Assembly: GCF_003003995.1 (NCBI RefSeq)
Contig: NZ_PVWF01000022.1
Span: 1-54,272, forward strand
From: Pleurocapsa sp. CCALA 161
Lineage (GTDB): Bacteria; Cyanobacteriota; Cyanobacteriia; Cyanobacteriales; Xenococcaceae
Reading direction: 5' to 3'
DNA: 54,272 nucleotides
The notes under the pieces were generated by a model, which did not search any database, was not told the DNA's origin, and was given only the letters and a program-made list of their open reading frames with translations. The translations under genes were made by a program, and so were the position numbers. The number at the start of each line of letters is the position of its first letter. The first letter of the stretch is position 1. This document shows positions 1 to 9,369 of the stretch, one piece after another.

Positions 1-77
1 CGATCGCGCTTGAGCCAGTCATCTACGGCATCAAAGATGCCGCGCTGGGCTGGTGCGCGTCCTACTGCTATTGTCAT
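1..77 (-). CDS. psbD: Photosystem II D2 protein, N-terminal 25 codons (partial, runs off left edge)
   Basis: Reading leftward from an ATG at 77 gives MTIAVGRAP, then AQRGIFDAVDDWLKRDR, which is the conserved start of the photosystem II reaction-centre protein D2. D2 pairs with D1 in the thylakoid membrane and carries chlorophyll, pheophytin and quinone A. Only the stromal N-terminus is in the window. A purine-rich AAGAGGA lies 9 bases upstream of the start as ribosome site. Usual D2 proteins read RGWFDVLDDW here; this copy has Ile for Trp and AV for VL, so it may be a divergent paralogue. The gene diverges from ycf4. Confidence 0.85.
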   Translation of the reverse strand, partial: MTIAVGRAPAQRGIFDAVDDWLKRD

Positions 78-595
78 ATTTTTTTAATCCTCTTGCTTAG
101 ATATATATTGTTATGTTAGGCTGCAAGATTTGTCAAAACGTACTTTTCTATTATGCCTTTAAGTAGCTGTCTCAAAATATTGTCTTGAGAAGCACTTAGT
201 TTTATAAAACTTTACCAGATTATCAGGTCGTATTTCCTGTCATCAGATGAAATTTTTCTTAAAATACGGTTACAAAATAAAATTAGTGACTGTATTCAAG
301 TGATTATTCTAAAGTAGCACAAAACTCTTAGTAGGAGAGAAACAAAGGCTTATTTTCAGCAAATATTTTTAGCTCTCTTCTGGTTTATAGTGCATAAACA
401 ATTATTAGCAAAAAGTTTACAAAACGACATATTTCAGCTTTAGGTCGAGCCAAAATGTAAATTTAAGGAGGACCGCGCAAAGTCTTTAGATTGGTTATGT
501 TTTTACTGAATCACCTGAGTGAGAAAATATAAGTAAAGTACTCGATTCCCTAACATAAAATTTAACCAAGATATTAATTTAATTTTAAGACAATC
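78..595. other. Intergenic region between divergent psbD and ycf4
   Basis: About 520 bases without a convincing ORF. It must hold the psbD leader (minus strand) and the ycf4 promoter (plus strand). It is AT-rich; I could not assign a clear -35/-10 pair. A purine-rich GGAGG at about 467-471 does not precede a start codon. Confidence 0.5.
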
Positions 596-1159
596 ATGAT
601 GACCACAGACAAGACGCAACAACAAATTCTTCGCCAGGATATTCTTGGTTCTCGCAGATTTAGCAATTTACTGTGGGCAGCGATCGTTACTATCGGAGGA
701 GTGGGATTTCTGCTGGCTGGTTTATCCAGCTATCTCAAAACTAACTTATTAATTGTTTCCGATACCAGTCAATTACAGTTTATTCCTCAAGGAATTGCTC
801 TAACTTTTTATGGTGTTGCTGGTTCACTATTGGCTACATATCTCTGGCTATTGCTGGTTTGGAATGTTGGCGGAGGTTACAACGAATTTAATAAAGAGAC
901 AGGGAAAGTAACCATCGCTCGTCAAGGATATCCAGGTAAAAATCGCCAGGTAGAAGTTGAGTTTCCTATCTCCGAAGTACAGTCTGTAAGAGCCGAGATT
1001 AGAGAAGGATTAAGTCCTAAACGCGCTTTATATTTACGCTCGAAAAAAAGAAGGGATGTTCCTTTGACTCGCGTTGGCGAACCTATCGCACTTTCTACTC
1101 TAGAAAACCAAGGAGCAGAATTAGCTAGATTTTTACAAGTTCCCCTCGAAGGACTGTAA
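596..1159 (+). CDS. ycf4: Photosystem I assembly protein Ycf4
   Basis: The 187-residue product matches Ycf4 in length and layout: a polar N-terminus, two membrane segments (about residues 25-46 and 67-90), then a soluble domain with the typical YNEFNKETGKVTIARQGYPG stretch just after the second helix. Ycf4 is a thylakoid membrane factor that assists assembly of the photosystem I complex. Translation can begin at 596 or at the next codon (599, MTTDK), since two ATGs are adjacent; the second fits family starts slightly better. A strong hairpin terminator follows. It lies divergent to psbD, so a photosystem I assembly gene neighbours a photosystem II gene. Confidence 0.93.
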   Translation: MMTTDKTQQQILRQDILGSRRFSNLLWAAIVTIGGVGFLLAGLSSYLKTNLLIVSDTSQLQFIPQGIALTFYGVAGSLLATYLWLLLVWNVGGGYNEFNKETGKVTIARQGYPGKNRQVEVEFPISEVQSVRAEIREGLSPKRALYLRSKKRRDVPLTRVGEPIALSTLENQGAELARFLQVPLEGL

Positions 1160-1275
1160 TATTAAATACTTAAAATTTGCTACAGATGAAAAGTAGAGGA
1201 GGTAAAGGGGTAGAAGAGCAATTTGTAGCATTCATTTTTGGATTTCATATAAGCTGTAAAAGAAGCAATGTTTGA

Positions 1276-1305
1276 CGATCGCTCTACAAGCGATCGCTTT
1301 TTTTT
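1276..1305 (+). terminator. Rho-independent terminator after ycf4
   Basis: CGATCGCT and AGCGATCG form a perfect 8-bp stem around CTACA, followed by C and eight T residues. Direction and position fit ending ycf4 transcription before the convergent rtcB. The stem is built from a HIP1 sequence. Confidence 0.8.
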
Positions 1306-1326
1306 AGGCTACTATATTTGTAATGA

Positions 1327-2508
1327 TTAGCCTTTGACGCATATTACTTGCTTAATTGTAGCGACAACTTCAACCAAATCTGATTGATTTGCCATCACTT
1401 GTTCAATCGGCTTATATGCACCAGGAATTTCATCAATAATCTTGCTATCTTTACGACATTCAACTCCTTGGGTTTGCTCAATCACATCTTCAACCGTAAA
1501 CTCCTTTTTCGCTTTGGTACGAGACATTAGGCGTCCTGCGCCGTGAGAACAAGAGCAATAGCTATCATGGTTTCCTTTCCCTCTGACGATATAAGATTTA
1601 GTCCCCATTGAACCAGGAATAATGCCATAGTCTTCTTGCTGGGCGCGTACTGCCCCCTTACGAGTTACATAAACATCTTCGCCGAAGTGAATTTCTTTTT
1701 CGGCATAGTTATGATGGCAATTCACAGACAATAGAGGCTTAAGTTCTTTACCTCCTGTGACAAATTCTTCGACGATTCGTTTAAAACGCTCCATCATGAC
1801 GTCTCGGTTAAAACGAGCATAATCTTGCGCCCACTGTAAATCTCGCCAATAAGCCTCGAATTCGGGGGTACCTGCGACAAAATAAGCCAAGTCAGGATCG
1901 GGCAAACTCAGATCGGCTAACTCTGCCAACTTTTTGCCTGTAGAAATATGACATTGAGCTAACTTGTTGCCAATATGTCGTGAACCAGAATGCAGCATCA
2001 ACCAGACATAGTTTTCTGTATCTAAACAAAGCTCGATAAAGTGATTGCCACCACCTAAAGAACCCATTTGCTTTTGCGCCTTATTATCTAGATCCTGAAC
2101 CCCTGGGTGTAATTCCTTAAAATCTCGCCATCCTTGCCAATTGGTAACTTTCTTCTCGATGCTCTTATTTTCCCATCTGCCAACGGGAATTGATCGCTCT
2201 ATTTGATGACGAATATTTTTTAACTTTCCTTCCAGGCGATCTCCTGTCAAGGGCATTTTCAGCGCAGCCATCCCGCAACCAATATCTACCCCGACAGCAG
2301 CAGGAATAACCGCATCTTTCGTGGCAATAACGGAACCGACTAATGCCCCTTTGCCCAAATGAACATCAGGCATCAATGCCACATGTTTAAAAACAAAAGG
2401 AAGAGATGCGACATTCTTTGCCATCTGGGCTTCTCGACTATCAAGCTGATGATTAGCCCAAGACAAGACTGGTTTGTTACTTGATAAATCTAATTGTTCG
2501 TGTGGCAT
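1327..2508 (-). CDS. rtcB: RtcB-family RNA ligase
   Basis: The 393-residue protein is a short RtcB, the Mn- and GTP-dependent ligase that joins RNA 2',3'-cyclic phosphate (or 3'-phosphate) ends to 5'-hydroxyl ends in tRNA splicing or RNA repair. Visible hallmarks: PDVHLGKGALVGSV and GVDIGCGM near residues 47-80 (metal-binding Asp and Cys), GGGNHFIEL (metal His), the SVNCHHNYAEKE stretch, and CSHGAGR near residue 325, which holds the His that is guanylylated. Length is near the approximately 400 residues of E. coli RtcB. No archease or RtcA gene is nearby, so the cellular substrate is not shown by context. It is transcribed convergently to ycf4 and divergently from the cyclophilin gene. Confidence 0.92.
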   Translation of the reverse strand: MPHEQLDLSSNKPVLSWANHQLDSREAQMAKNVASLPFVFKHVALMPDVHLGKGALVGSVIATKDAVIPAAVGVDIGCGMAALKMPLTGDRLEGKLKNIRHQIERSIPVGRWENKSIEKKVTNWQGWRDFKELHPGVQDLDNKAQKQMGSLGGGNHFIELCLDTENYVWLMLHSGSRHIGNKLAQCHISTGKKLAELADLSLPDPDLAYFVAGTPEFEAYWRDLQWAQDYARFNRDVMMERFKRIVEEFVTGGKELKPLLSVNCHHNYAEKEIHFGEDVYVTRKGAVRAQQEDYGIIPGSMGTKSYIVRGKGNHDSYCSCSHGAGRLMSRTKAKKEFTVEDVIEQTQGVECRKDSKIIDEIPGAYKPIEQVMANQSDLVEVVATIKQVICVKG

Positions 2509-2647
2509 GACCTTATTAGTTAATTACGTATATAGTACAAAATTCGTAATAGTTTTGCCGAAAAACTTGTAAAGATATACTAATTGAACAGAAATTAAGC
2601 TACAACGGTCAATGTTATCAGCAGTAATTCAGTCAAAATTTTATAAC

Positions 2648-3403
2648 ATGACTCAAAAATCTAATGTGTGGTTAATCAAAATCTTTTCGTTACTGCTAAT
2701 CAGCAGTTTGGTATTGGGAGGATGCACAACATCGGCGACGGATATTTCACAATCATCCTCATCATCTGATAATCTGACAACTAATCAATCACAAGTGGCG
2801 AACGCCGAAAACAGTAATAAAATGAGTAATAATTTGCCCCAGTTAGAAGGGATGGCAAAGGTAGAATTGCAGGTTAATGGTTCTCCTATCTTGATTGAAA
2901 TCAATGGCACAGATGCCCCAACAACTGCGGGAAATTTTGTCGATCTAATCAATCAGGGTGTTTACGATGGACTAGTGTTTCACCGCGTGATTCCTGGATT
3001 TGTCGCTCAAGGTGGAGATCCGCAAGGAAAAGATCCTCAATTTAGTGGGCAATTAGGGACAGGTGGATTTACCGATCCAGAAACGGGCATGGAGCGTCGT
3101 ATTCCCTTAGAGATTAAATTAGATGGCGATGATCAACCTACTTACAGTAAAGCCAAACTACCTGGTTCTGCTGTAGTTCTCAAGCACGATCGCGGTGTCA
3201 TTGCCATGGCTCGTTCAGCAATGCCTGATTCCGCTTCTTCTCAGTTTTATATTGCCTTAGAAGACTTGCCTTCACTAGATGGAGACTATGCTGTCTTTGG
3301 TCAAGTCGTAGAAGGCATGGACATAGTTGATAAAATTAAGCAAGGCGATCGCATTACTACAGCTAAAGTAGTTGAAGGCTTAGAAAATCTAAAAAAACAG
3401 TAG
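2648..3403 (+). CDS. Lipoprotein peptidyl-prolyl cis-trans isomerase, cyclophilin type
   Basis: I chose the ATG at 2648 (MTQKSNVW) because it starts a compact signal peptide ending in LVLGGC, a lipobox that would lipidate Cys about 27 residues in; an upstream in-frame ATG at 2612 adds 12 residues before it. After a Ser/Asn-rich linker, the cyclophilin fold follows with [48 protein letters not shown] and [12 protein letters not shown]; the Arg of FHRV and the Gln/Phe residues of the active site are present. The predicted role is proline isomerisation during protein folding at the periplasmic or luminal face. Ended by a very strong terminator. Confidence 0.9.
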   Translation: MTQKSNVWLIKIFSLLLISSLVLGGCTTSATDISQSSSSSDNLTTNQSQVANAENSNKMSNNLPQLEGMAKVELQVNGSPILIEINGTDAPTTAGNFVDLINQGVYDGLVFHRVIPGFVAQGGDPQGKDPQFSGQLGTGGFTDPETGMERRIPLEIKLDGDDQPTYSKAKLPGSAVVLKHDRGVIAMARSAMPDSASSQFYIALEDLPSLDGDYAVFGQVVEGMDIVDKIKQGDRITTAKVVEGLENLKKQ

Positions 3404-3428
3404 TTATATTTTCAACTATAACTATCTA

Positions 3429-3465
3429 AATCTCATGCATAATTTGCTTATGCATGAGATTTTTT
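3429..3465 (+). terminator. Terminator after the cyclophilin gene
   Basis: A perfect 14-bp stem (AATCTCATGCATAA / TTATGCATGAGATT) with a 5-base loop TTTGC, followed by TTTT. It lies 26 bases after the stop codon. Confidence 0.85.
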
Positions 3466-3615
3466 GTGATGTAATTACAAATCCCAATTCTTTGACAAAA
3501 AAACTCGATCATTTGCATTAATGATTCTCAAAATATTGGCAATTGTAGCTTTTTTTTAAGAGCAAGGTTATTATTGTTAATGATTAACTATATAACATGT
3601 CAAACTGCACTTAAA

Positions 3616-4215
3616 ATGTCTTTAAAAGTTAAGTTATTAGAAGAAAGTTTTGAGAAAATAAAGCCTCAAGCTAATGAATTTGTCGATAGTTTTTACGAAA
3701 ATCTTTTCACTGCTAGCCCTAAAGCAAAACCTTTATTTGCCAATACTAGTATGACAGCTCAAAAACAAAAACTCTTGGCTTCTCTTGTTCTAATTGTGGA
3801 AAATCTACAAACCCCAGACTTTCTTGATGATAGCTTAAAAGGATTAGGGGCAAGGCACGTTAAATATGGAGCATTGCCAGAACATTATCCTCTGGTTGGT
3901 GCTGCTCTTTTAGCAACATTTGAACAATATTTGAAAAGCGAATGGACTCCTGAAGTTAAAAAAGCTTGGGTGGATGCTTATGGTATTATTACAGAAATTA
4001 TGTTAGATGGAGCAGATTACTCTAAAGAAGATATAATACTACAAACGCCAACTGATATTGAGGAAACATCACATCCTAAAACTAATTCTCTGTTTTTTTT
4101 GGGTGCCGGAGTGGTAAGTGTTGGCCTGATACTTTCTATTATGTTTAGCATTGCCCAATTAAGACCTGAATCGACAAAGGACAGGTCTGTTCCAGAATCT
4201 AAGATAGTAAACTAG
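3616..4215 (+). CDS. Globin with a C-terminal membrane anchor
   Basis: From ATG 3616 (MSLKVKLLEESFEKIKPQA) the protein is 199 residues; the family normally begins here, although the frame is open to an ATG at 3574. Residues 1-135 are a single-domain globin of the flavohaemoglobin/Vitreoscilla type: NLFTASPKAKPLF in the CD region, and GARHVKYGALPEHYPLVG, where His90 before YPLVG is the likely haem-binding proximal His. No reductase domain follows. Instead a polar linker leads to a hydrophobic segment at about 158-182 (LFFLGAGVVSVGLILSIMF) and a short charged tail, so the protein is probably tethered to a membrane. O2/NO binding is inferred from the family. Confidence 0.85.
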   Translation: MSLKVKLLEESFEKIKPQANEFVDSFYENLFTASPKAKPLFANTSMTAQKQKLLASLVLIVENLQTPDFLDDSLKGLGARHVKYGALPEHYPLVGAALLATFEQYLKSEWTPEVKKAWVDAYGIITEIMLDGADYSKEDIILQTPTDIEETSHPKTNSLFFLGAGVVSVGLILSIMFSIAQLRPESTKDRSVPESKIVN

Positions 4216-4326
4216 CAAGTGAATTGAATCCTTTTATGCTGACGTTTTTTTCATTCTTTCTGGGTTATTTAACACTTCTTATAGATAAAAGCACGTGAGC
4301 TTCTAACCCAATCTTACTTTCTTTTT

Positions 4327-4614
4327 ATGATTTTTTTGAAAATTGAAGAACTAGAACAGAAAAACATTCATCTCAAAGGAAAAACAAAAATCGTTTTTCA
4401 AAATAAATCGTATGAGATAAAAACTGCAATATCTAAGAAGTTTCAAAATCAAATAACTGAAATTGCTGAAAAATATAAACTTGATGGATTAGACATTATG
4501 ATTGTAGAATATAAGTCATATTTTGCTATTTGGAGAGAAATAAATCCTTTGCAAGATACTAAAGAAGATCTTAATAACTTTATTAATCAAAAGCTAAAGG
4601 ATCTCGGAATTTAA
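4327..4614 (+). CDS. Small hypothetical protein
   Basis: A 95-residue Lys- and Ile-rich soluble protein without signal peptide, Cys residues or any motif I recognise. An alternation of short beta-like stretches (KIVFQNKSYEIKTAI) and a C-terminal amphipathic helix (EDLNNFINQKLKDLGI) suggests a compact alpha/beta fold. It stands alone between the globin and the ketoacyl synthase, both on the same strand, with AT-rich flanks and no clear ribosome site. Base composition is more AT-rich than its neighbours, which may mean transfer. Function unknown. Confidence 0.55.
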   Translation: MIFLKIEELEQKNIHLKGKTKIVFQNKSYEIKTAISKKFQNQITEIAEKYKLDGLDIMIVEYKSYFAIWREINPLQDTKEDLNNFINQKLKDLGI

Positions 4615-4739
4615 GACATATTTATAAATCATGTAATCATATTAATTTCTTCTATGTATTAGGAATATATGGAATCATAAATGTGAGATTTAAATAAATC
4701 AAGCCTCAAATTTATGGAGTGGAATATGCAGAACAATAT

Positions 4740-5882
4740 ATGCAGAATATTAGACATGACGTTGTTGTTACTGGGATAGGATTAAGTTCCTGTCTCGGTT
4801 CACTTCAAACAACCTGGTCAAGTATTTTACAAGACAAGTCAGGAATTAAGTTGCACCAGCTTTTTCCTCAGCTGCCTGCTTATCCTCTAGGAATGATTGA
4901 TTCCCAGCCAAGTCTAATCGACGATTTAACTCAGAAAATTCTTAGTGATGCGCTACAGGACGCTAAGTTACAAGTTCCCCTAACTCAGACAGGTGTAGTG
5001 ATTGGCTCAAGCCGTGGTTGTCAGGCGACTTGGGAACAAATAGCTAGCCAAATCCATAATCATCAATCAAATAATTTAAACTTTGACTGGTTACAAACTT
5101 TCCCTCATCAGCCAGCAATCATTACGGGTAATTATCTGCAAACTACTGCTCCAGTATTAGCGCCTATGGCTGCCTGCGCCACAGGGATTTGGGCATTGGC
5201 TAGAGGTTATCAATTAATCAGAACTGGTCGGTGTGCCAGGGTTATTGCGGGGGCGGTGGAAACTCCGATTAGTCCGCTGACTTTAGCTGCTTTTGAGCAA
5301 ATGAATGCTTTAGCTAATAAGGGTTGTTATCCTTTTGATCGATTCCGAGAAGGTTTAGTCCTAGGAGAAGGTGGAGCAATGTTTGTCTTAGAAACAGCAG
5401 AATTAGCTGCTCGTCGACAGACAAAAATCTATGGCAAAATTAATGGCTTTGGTTTGACCTGTGATGCTCATCATGTCAGCGCTCCTCAAGTAGTCAACGG
5501 CAGTGCAGCAAGAGCAATTAAACAGTCATTAGAACGGAGTAATTTAGAACCTAGGGAGATTGATTATGTTCATGCCCATGGTACTAGTACAGTTTTAAAC
5601 GATCGCCATGAAGCACAGTTAATCCAGCAGATATTTCCCCAAGTAGCGGTGAGTTCGTCTAAAGGAGCTACAGGGCATACTTTGGGAGCATCTGGGGCAA
5701 TAAACACCGCCTTGACGCTGATGGCAATGAAGCACAATTGTCTGCCTCCTTGTGTTGGGTTAAAAAATTTAGAATTTGATTTAAATGTGGTGACTCAGCC
5801 AAGGTCAGCGCAAATCAACCATGCCATGTGTTTCAGCTTTGGCTTCGGGGGGCAAAATGCGGTAATTATTGTCAGCCAATGA
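4740..5882 (+). CDS. Beta-ketoacyl-ACP synthase (FabF/KAS II-like)
   Basis: A condensing enzyme of the thiolase fold that would extend acyl-ACP with malonyl-ACP. The catalytic triad is complete: Cys in PMAACATGIWA, His in VHAHGTSTVLND, and His in SSKGATGHTLGASGAI with its upstream Lys; the C-terminal CFSFGFGGQNAVI glycine loop is intact. At about 380 residues it is some 30 shorter than FabF. I chose ATG 4740, which puts VVVTGIG seven residues in as in relatives; a GTG at 4719 is also possible. No acyl carrier protein or other fab gene is adjacent, so whether it serves bulk fatty-acid synthesis or a special lipid is unknown. Confidence 0.88.
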   Translation: MQNIRHDVVVTGIGLSSCLGSLQTTWSSILQDKSGIKLHQLFPQLPAYPLGMIDSQPSLIDDLTQKILSDALQDAKLQVPLTQTGVVIGSSRGCQATWEQIASQIHNHQSNNLNFDWLQTFPHQPAIITGNYLQTTAPVLAPMAACATGIWALARGYQLIRTGRCARVIAGAVETPISPLTLAAFEQMNALANKGCYPFDRFREGLVLGEGGAMFVLETAELAARRQTKIYGKINGFGLTCDAHHVSAPQVVNGSAARAIKQSLERSNLEPREIDYVHAHGTSTVLNDRHEAQLIQQIFPQVAVSSSKGATGHTLGASGAINTALTLMAMKHNCLPPCVGLKNLEFDLNVVTQPRSAQINHAMCFSFGFGGQNAVIIVSQ

Positions 5883-6087
5883 ACTGTTACAGCGCTAAAA
5901 ATTTTGCATTTGAGGAATGAGCAAAGACTTAAGCTGATGCTTGATTATTTTTAGAACCCCATACCAAAAAAGCGGTGATCTTGAGCTTGAAAACTTAGAG
6001 CTATAAATCTGTTTGCAGGGATTTATGTTCAAAAATGGATAAAATTTGATAGCCTAAGTTAATAAGCTTTGGGAACGAATCAAGAGC

Positions 6088-7251
6088 GTGGAAATATCAA
6101 TTGGTCGCGGAAAAAAGGCTCGTAGAGCCTATGGATTTGATGAAATCGCATTATCCCCTGGAGTACGTACTCTAGACCCTAGTCTAGCTGATACTACCTG
6201 GGAAATTGGCGGAATCAGCCGCGAAATACCGATCCTAGCTAGTGCAATGGATGGGGTGGTTGATGTAAAAATGGCAGTTTTACTTTCAAAGTTGGGGGCA
6301 ATTGGGGTTTTAAACCTGGAAGGGATACAAACTCGGTATGAAAATCCTGAACCAATTTTGCAGAAGATTGAGTCTGTTGGGAAAGATGGGTTTGTGGGTT
6401 TAATGCAGCAGCTTTATGCCGAACCGATCAAACCAGAATTAATTACTCAAAGGATTCAAGAAATTAAGAGCCAAGGTGCGATCGCTGCTGTTAGCTTAAC
6501 TCCCGCAGGAGCAAGTAAATATGGCAAAATTGTCGCCGAGGCAGGAGCAGATCTGGTCTTTATTCAGGCGACAGTAGTATCAACCGATCATTTATCCCCA
6601 GAAGCGATCGCTTCCCTAGATTTAGCCGCTTTTTGTCAGTCAATGCCCATGCCCGTAGTCTTGGGTAATTGTGTTACCTATGAAGTTGCGCTTAAGTTAA
6701 TGAAGGCTGGTGCTGCGGGAGTTTTAGTGGGCATTGGCCCTGGGGCAGCTTGTACCTCTCGTGGTGTATTAGGGGTTGGTGTTCCTCAAGCCACAGCAAC
6801 GGCTGACTGTGCGGCAGCGCGAGATGATTATTATGTACAAACAGGTAGATATGTACCAGTAATTTCTGATGGTGGTATCGTCACTGGAGGCGATATTTGT
6901 AAATGCCTCGCTTGTGGCGCGGATGCGGTTATGATCGGCTCTCCCATCGCGCGGGCGGAGGAAGCTCCTGGAGGCGATTTTCACTGGGGAATGGCAACTC
7001 CTAGCCCCGTATTACCTCGTGGAACTCGAATTAAGGTGGGAACGACAGGAACGATTAAAGAAATTATGGTAGGACCAGCTAAACTCGATGATGGTACGCA
7101 CAATTTACTTGGGGCAATTAAAACCAGCATGGGGACTTTGGGTGCTAAAAACCTCAAGGAAATGCAGCAGGTAGATGTGGTTATTGCGCCGTCTCTTTTA
7201 ACCGAAGGAAAAGTATACCAAAAAGCACAACAGCTTGGTATGGGTAAATAA
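6088..7251 (+). CDS. guaB3: GuaB3-family IMP dehydrogenase-related protein
   Basis: Starts with GTG. The 387-residue TIM barrel belongs to the GuaB3 branch of the IMPDH/GMP reductase superfamily found in cyanobacteria and actinobacteria. The N-terminus (MEISIGRGKKARRAYGFDEI) and ASAMDGVVD are family signatures; there is no CBS-domain insert, unlike true GuaB. The catalytic loop reads GIGPGAACTSRG with the active-site Cys, followed by the phosphate-binding SDGGIVTGGDICK. Members were annotated as IMP dehydrogenase, and as far as I recall later work favours GMP reductase activity for this branch; the sequence alone does not decide. It is a single gene, followed by G-rich repeats. Confidence 0.9.
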   Translation: MEISIGRGKKARRAYGFDEIALSPGVRTLDPSLADTTWEIGGISREIPILASAMDGVVDVKMAVLLSKLGAIGVLNLEGIQTRYENPEPILQKIESVGKDGFVGLMQQLYAEPIKPELITQRIQEIKSQGAIAAVSLTPAGASKYGKIVAEAGADLVFIQATVVSTDHLSPEAIASLDLAAFCQSMPMPVVLGNCVTYEVALKLMKAGAAGVLVGIGPGAACTSRGVLGVGVPQATATADCAAARDDYYVQTGRYVPVISDGGIVTGGDICKCLACGADAVMIGSPIARAEEAPGGDFHWGMATPSPVLPRGTRIKVGTTGTIKEIMVGPAKLDDGTHNLLGAIKTSMGTLGAKNLKEMQQVDVVIAPSLLTEGKVYQKAQQLGMGK

Positions 7252-7257
7252 ACTGCT

Positions 7258-7341
7258 GGGGATTCAGGGAGATTAGGGAGATGGGGTTAGTAAACCAACT
7301 TTACTTTCCCTAAGTCTCCCAGTTCCGTAAGTTTCCCAAAT
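7258..7341. repeat. Purine/pyrimidine-rich imperfect inverted repeat after guaB3
   Basis: GGGAGATTAGGGAGATGGGG on the left is loosely mirrored by CCCTAAGTCTCCC and GTTTCCC on the right, so the transcript could fold. There is no T tract. Similar G-rich strings are scattered in many cyanobacterial genomes. It separates guaB3 from the convergent cruA. Confidence 0.4.
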
Positions 7342-7395
7342 CCAGTCAGCGCTTGTACTTACGCTTCTTCTTAAAGACTAAAAACTAAATAGAAG

Positions 7396-9369
7396 CTATT
7401 TAGAATGGCGTAACTGGTAATTTAAACTCATTAGCTTAAGCCAAAGAGCAGGATTATGCTTTTCTAACCAGGGCTGAGAGTGTTTTAATAAACCAGGAAA
7501 CCAACTTGCCAACAGCAAGTTTCTTAAGGCATCAAGGTTGAAAGACCAATATGAACCGAGCCAGCGCAAGAGATCTTTGCTTCCAGCCATTTCCCAAATC
7601 CAAATTAACAGGGCAGGATTTTTGCGAGCAGCAATTAGGGCTAATCGAGTAAAAGTAACCCAGTCAGTACGATCCTTAATAAAGGTGTCGGCGACTTCGG
7701 GTGGTTCGTCTGCCAACAAGCCAAAGAAGGTATTTAACATCGAATTAATTCTTTGAGGAGGCAGAGTTTTACCTGTAGGCACCATCATACCTTTAGAAAA
7801 TAGCCAGGTTACAGAAATGTTGCTTTGATAGGCTCTAATTTGGTTGAGATGTTTAGCACAGAGCAAATCGTGTTGCAAAGCAGTGTTAAGTAGGGTTGTT
7901 AAACGCTCTAGGTTACGCACCAAAGAACCAAAGCCAGTGAAGATTAAAGGAGACTGGAGAGAAGCTGCATCACCAATCCCTACTAAACGATCAAATGCCA
8001 CGGTGCGATCGCGATCGCTAGTACTAAAATGTCCTGGGATATAGCCGAAAGTTGGCTTTTTCCAAACTAGTTTTTCCAGATCGCAACGACGATACTCTGG
8101 CAGGATAGTAAAAAAGTCTTCGTACATTTCCAGTAACGAACCAGGATTAGCTGGATGCACCTGATGATAATGGAAGAGATAAAAGGTTAATTCGCCCTTG
8201 CCAGCGGGAAATAATTCCCAAATCAACTGTCTACCCCTAGATATATCACCGTGGGAATTTAAAACATCTCCGTAATTTTTATCCCATACTTCAGGGGCAA
8301 AACCACTCTCAATTACTGCTCCTACTGTGGGACAGACACTATCAAATGCACGTCCGCCATTTAACTGCCAGGCGATTGGCGAGGCAGTACCCATGGCATC
8401 GATCAGTAGTCTAGCGCTTGCTTGTTGACTAGTTTTGGTAGGTAAATGGGTAAGTTTAACCGTTACCTCCGTATCCGAAACGTCGGCGCGAATAAATTCT
8501 GTCTCATCCCAGATTTGCCCCCCCGATTGACGCAGTTTATCTCCACAAAAGCGCAAAAGCTTTTCCGCATCGATCGCCACATTCAGCACTTTAGGAGTGT
8601 GTAAAACGGCTGCTTTAAGATGAGGTGGGTTATAAGCATCAAAAAACTTACTAAAACCGTCTATATATTCCGCAGCAATAACCGACTCAAATTCTTCAGG
8701 AGTAAACAAGCCTAAATTAATCAAACTTTGAAACTCATCACGAGAAATATTCCACTCTCGATTCATTCTGCCAAAGGGAAGTCTTTCTACCAGCAGCACT
8801 TTGTAGCCTTTGAGCGCCATTACCGCAGCGTGAATGACTCCTAGCGCTCCACCAATATAAATTAAATCAAAATTCTGCTCGCTTGAGCCTGCATCACCTT
8901 GAAAAATGACTTTCTGAGGTTGTTGAGGATGCTGCACACTTTCGCGCCAGCGTTTTTCCCACCAATAGACTCGATTGAGATCGTATTCCCCATGAGGCAT
9001 TTTCCGAAAAAAATGGACTGTCTTGGGGTAGTCTGCCTCCAAAGCCTCAAAAATTGACTGTTGTGACAAATCGACTTCAGGTGGGACAGGATAATGTGGT
9101 GGATATGCTGCTTGAATTGCTTCTATTAGCTGCTGCTTAATTTGCTGTGCCTGATTGCCTTCTCCCCACTGAAATACCTTTAAATACGTTGTGCGCTGTA
9201 ACTGCCAGACAAATATTGATGCTTCACTATTAGGCGCGTCAAATTTCACCCGAATTCCGTCAGGAGTCTTAACTTTATTGCCCGATAATGGTTGCCATGT
9301 GTCCTGTAACCAGTCTTTGACCCTGACGATATTAGAAGTGGGTATTTCCAAATAGGCTAACTCTTTCAT
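7396..9369 (-). CDS. cruA: CruA-type lycopene cyclase family FAD protein
   Basis: A 657-residue flavoprotein. About 160 N-terminal residues precede the FAD-binding Rossmann motif IGGALGVIHAAVMALKG and the family box FGRMNREWNISRDEF; a second signature GIGDAASLQSPLIFTGFGS lies near residue 470 and binds FAD. In green sulfur bacteria and some cyanobacteria CruA converts lycopene to gamma- or beta-carotene; cyanobacteria also carry the paralogue CruP. The MNREWNISRDEF context and long N-terminus favour CruA, but the CruA/CruP split needs a tree. Carotenoid cyclisation at the thylakoid membrane is inferred. It is monocistronic. Confidence 0.75.
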   Translation of the reverse strand: MKELAYLEIPTSNIVRVKDWLQDTWQPLSGNKVKTPDGIRVKFDAPNSEASIFVWQLQRTTYLKVFQWGEGNQAQQIKQQLIEAIQAAYPPHYPVPPEVDLSQQSIFEALEADYPKTVHFFRKMPHGEYDLNRVYWWEKRWRESVQHPQQPQKVIFQGDAGSSEQNFDLIYIGGALGVIHAAVMALKGYKVLLVERLPFGRMNREWNISRDEFQSLINLGLFTPEEFESVIAAEYIDGFSKFFDAYNPPHLKAAVLHTPKVLNVAIDAEKLLRFCGDKLRQSGGQIWDETEFIRADVSDTEVTVKLTHLPTKTSQQASARLLIDAMGTASPIAWQLNGGRAFDSVCPTVGAVIESGFAPEVWDKNYGDVLNSHGDISRGRQLIWELFPAGKGELTFYLFHYHQVHPANPGSLLEMYEDFFTILPEYRRCDLEKLVWKKPTFGYIPGHFSTSDRDRTVAFDRLVGIGDAASLQSPLIFTGFGSLVRNLERLTTLLNTALQHDLLCAKHLNQIRAYQSNISVTWLFSKGMMVPTGKTLPPQRINSMLNTFFGLLADEPPEVADTFIKDRTDWVTFTRLALIAARKNPALLIWIWEMAGSKDLLRWLGSYWSFNLDALRNLLLASWFPGLLKHSQPWLEKHNPALWLKLMSLNYQLRHSK

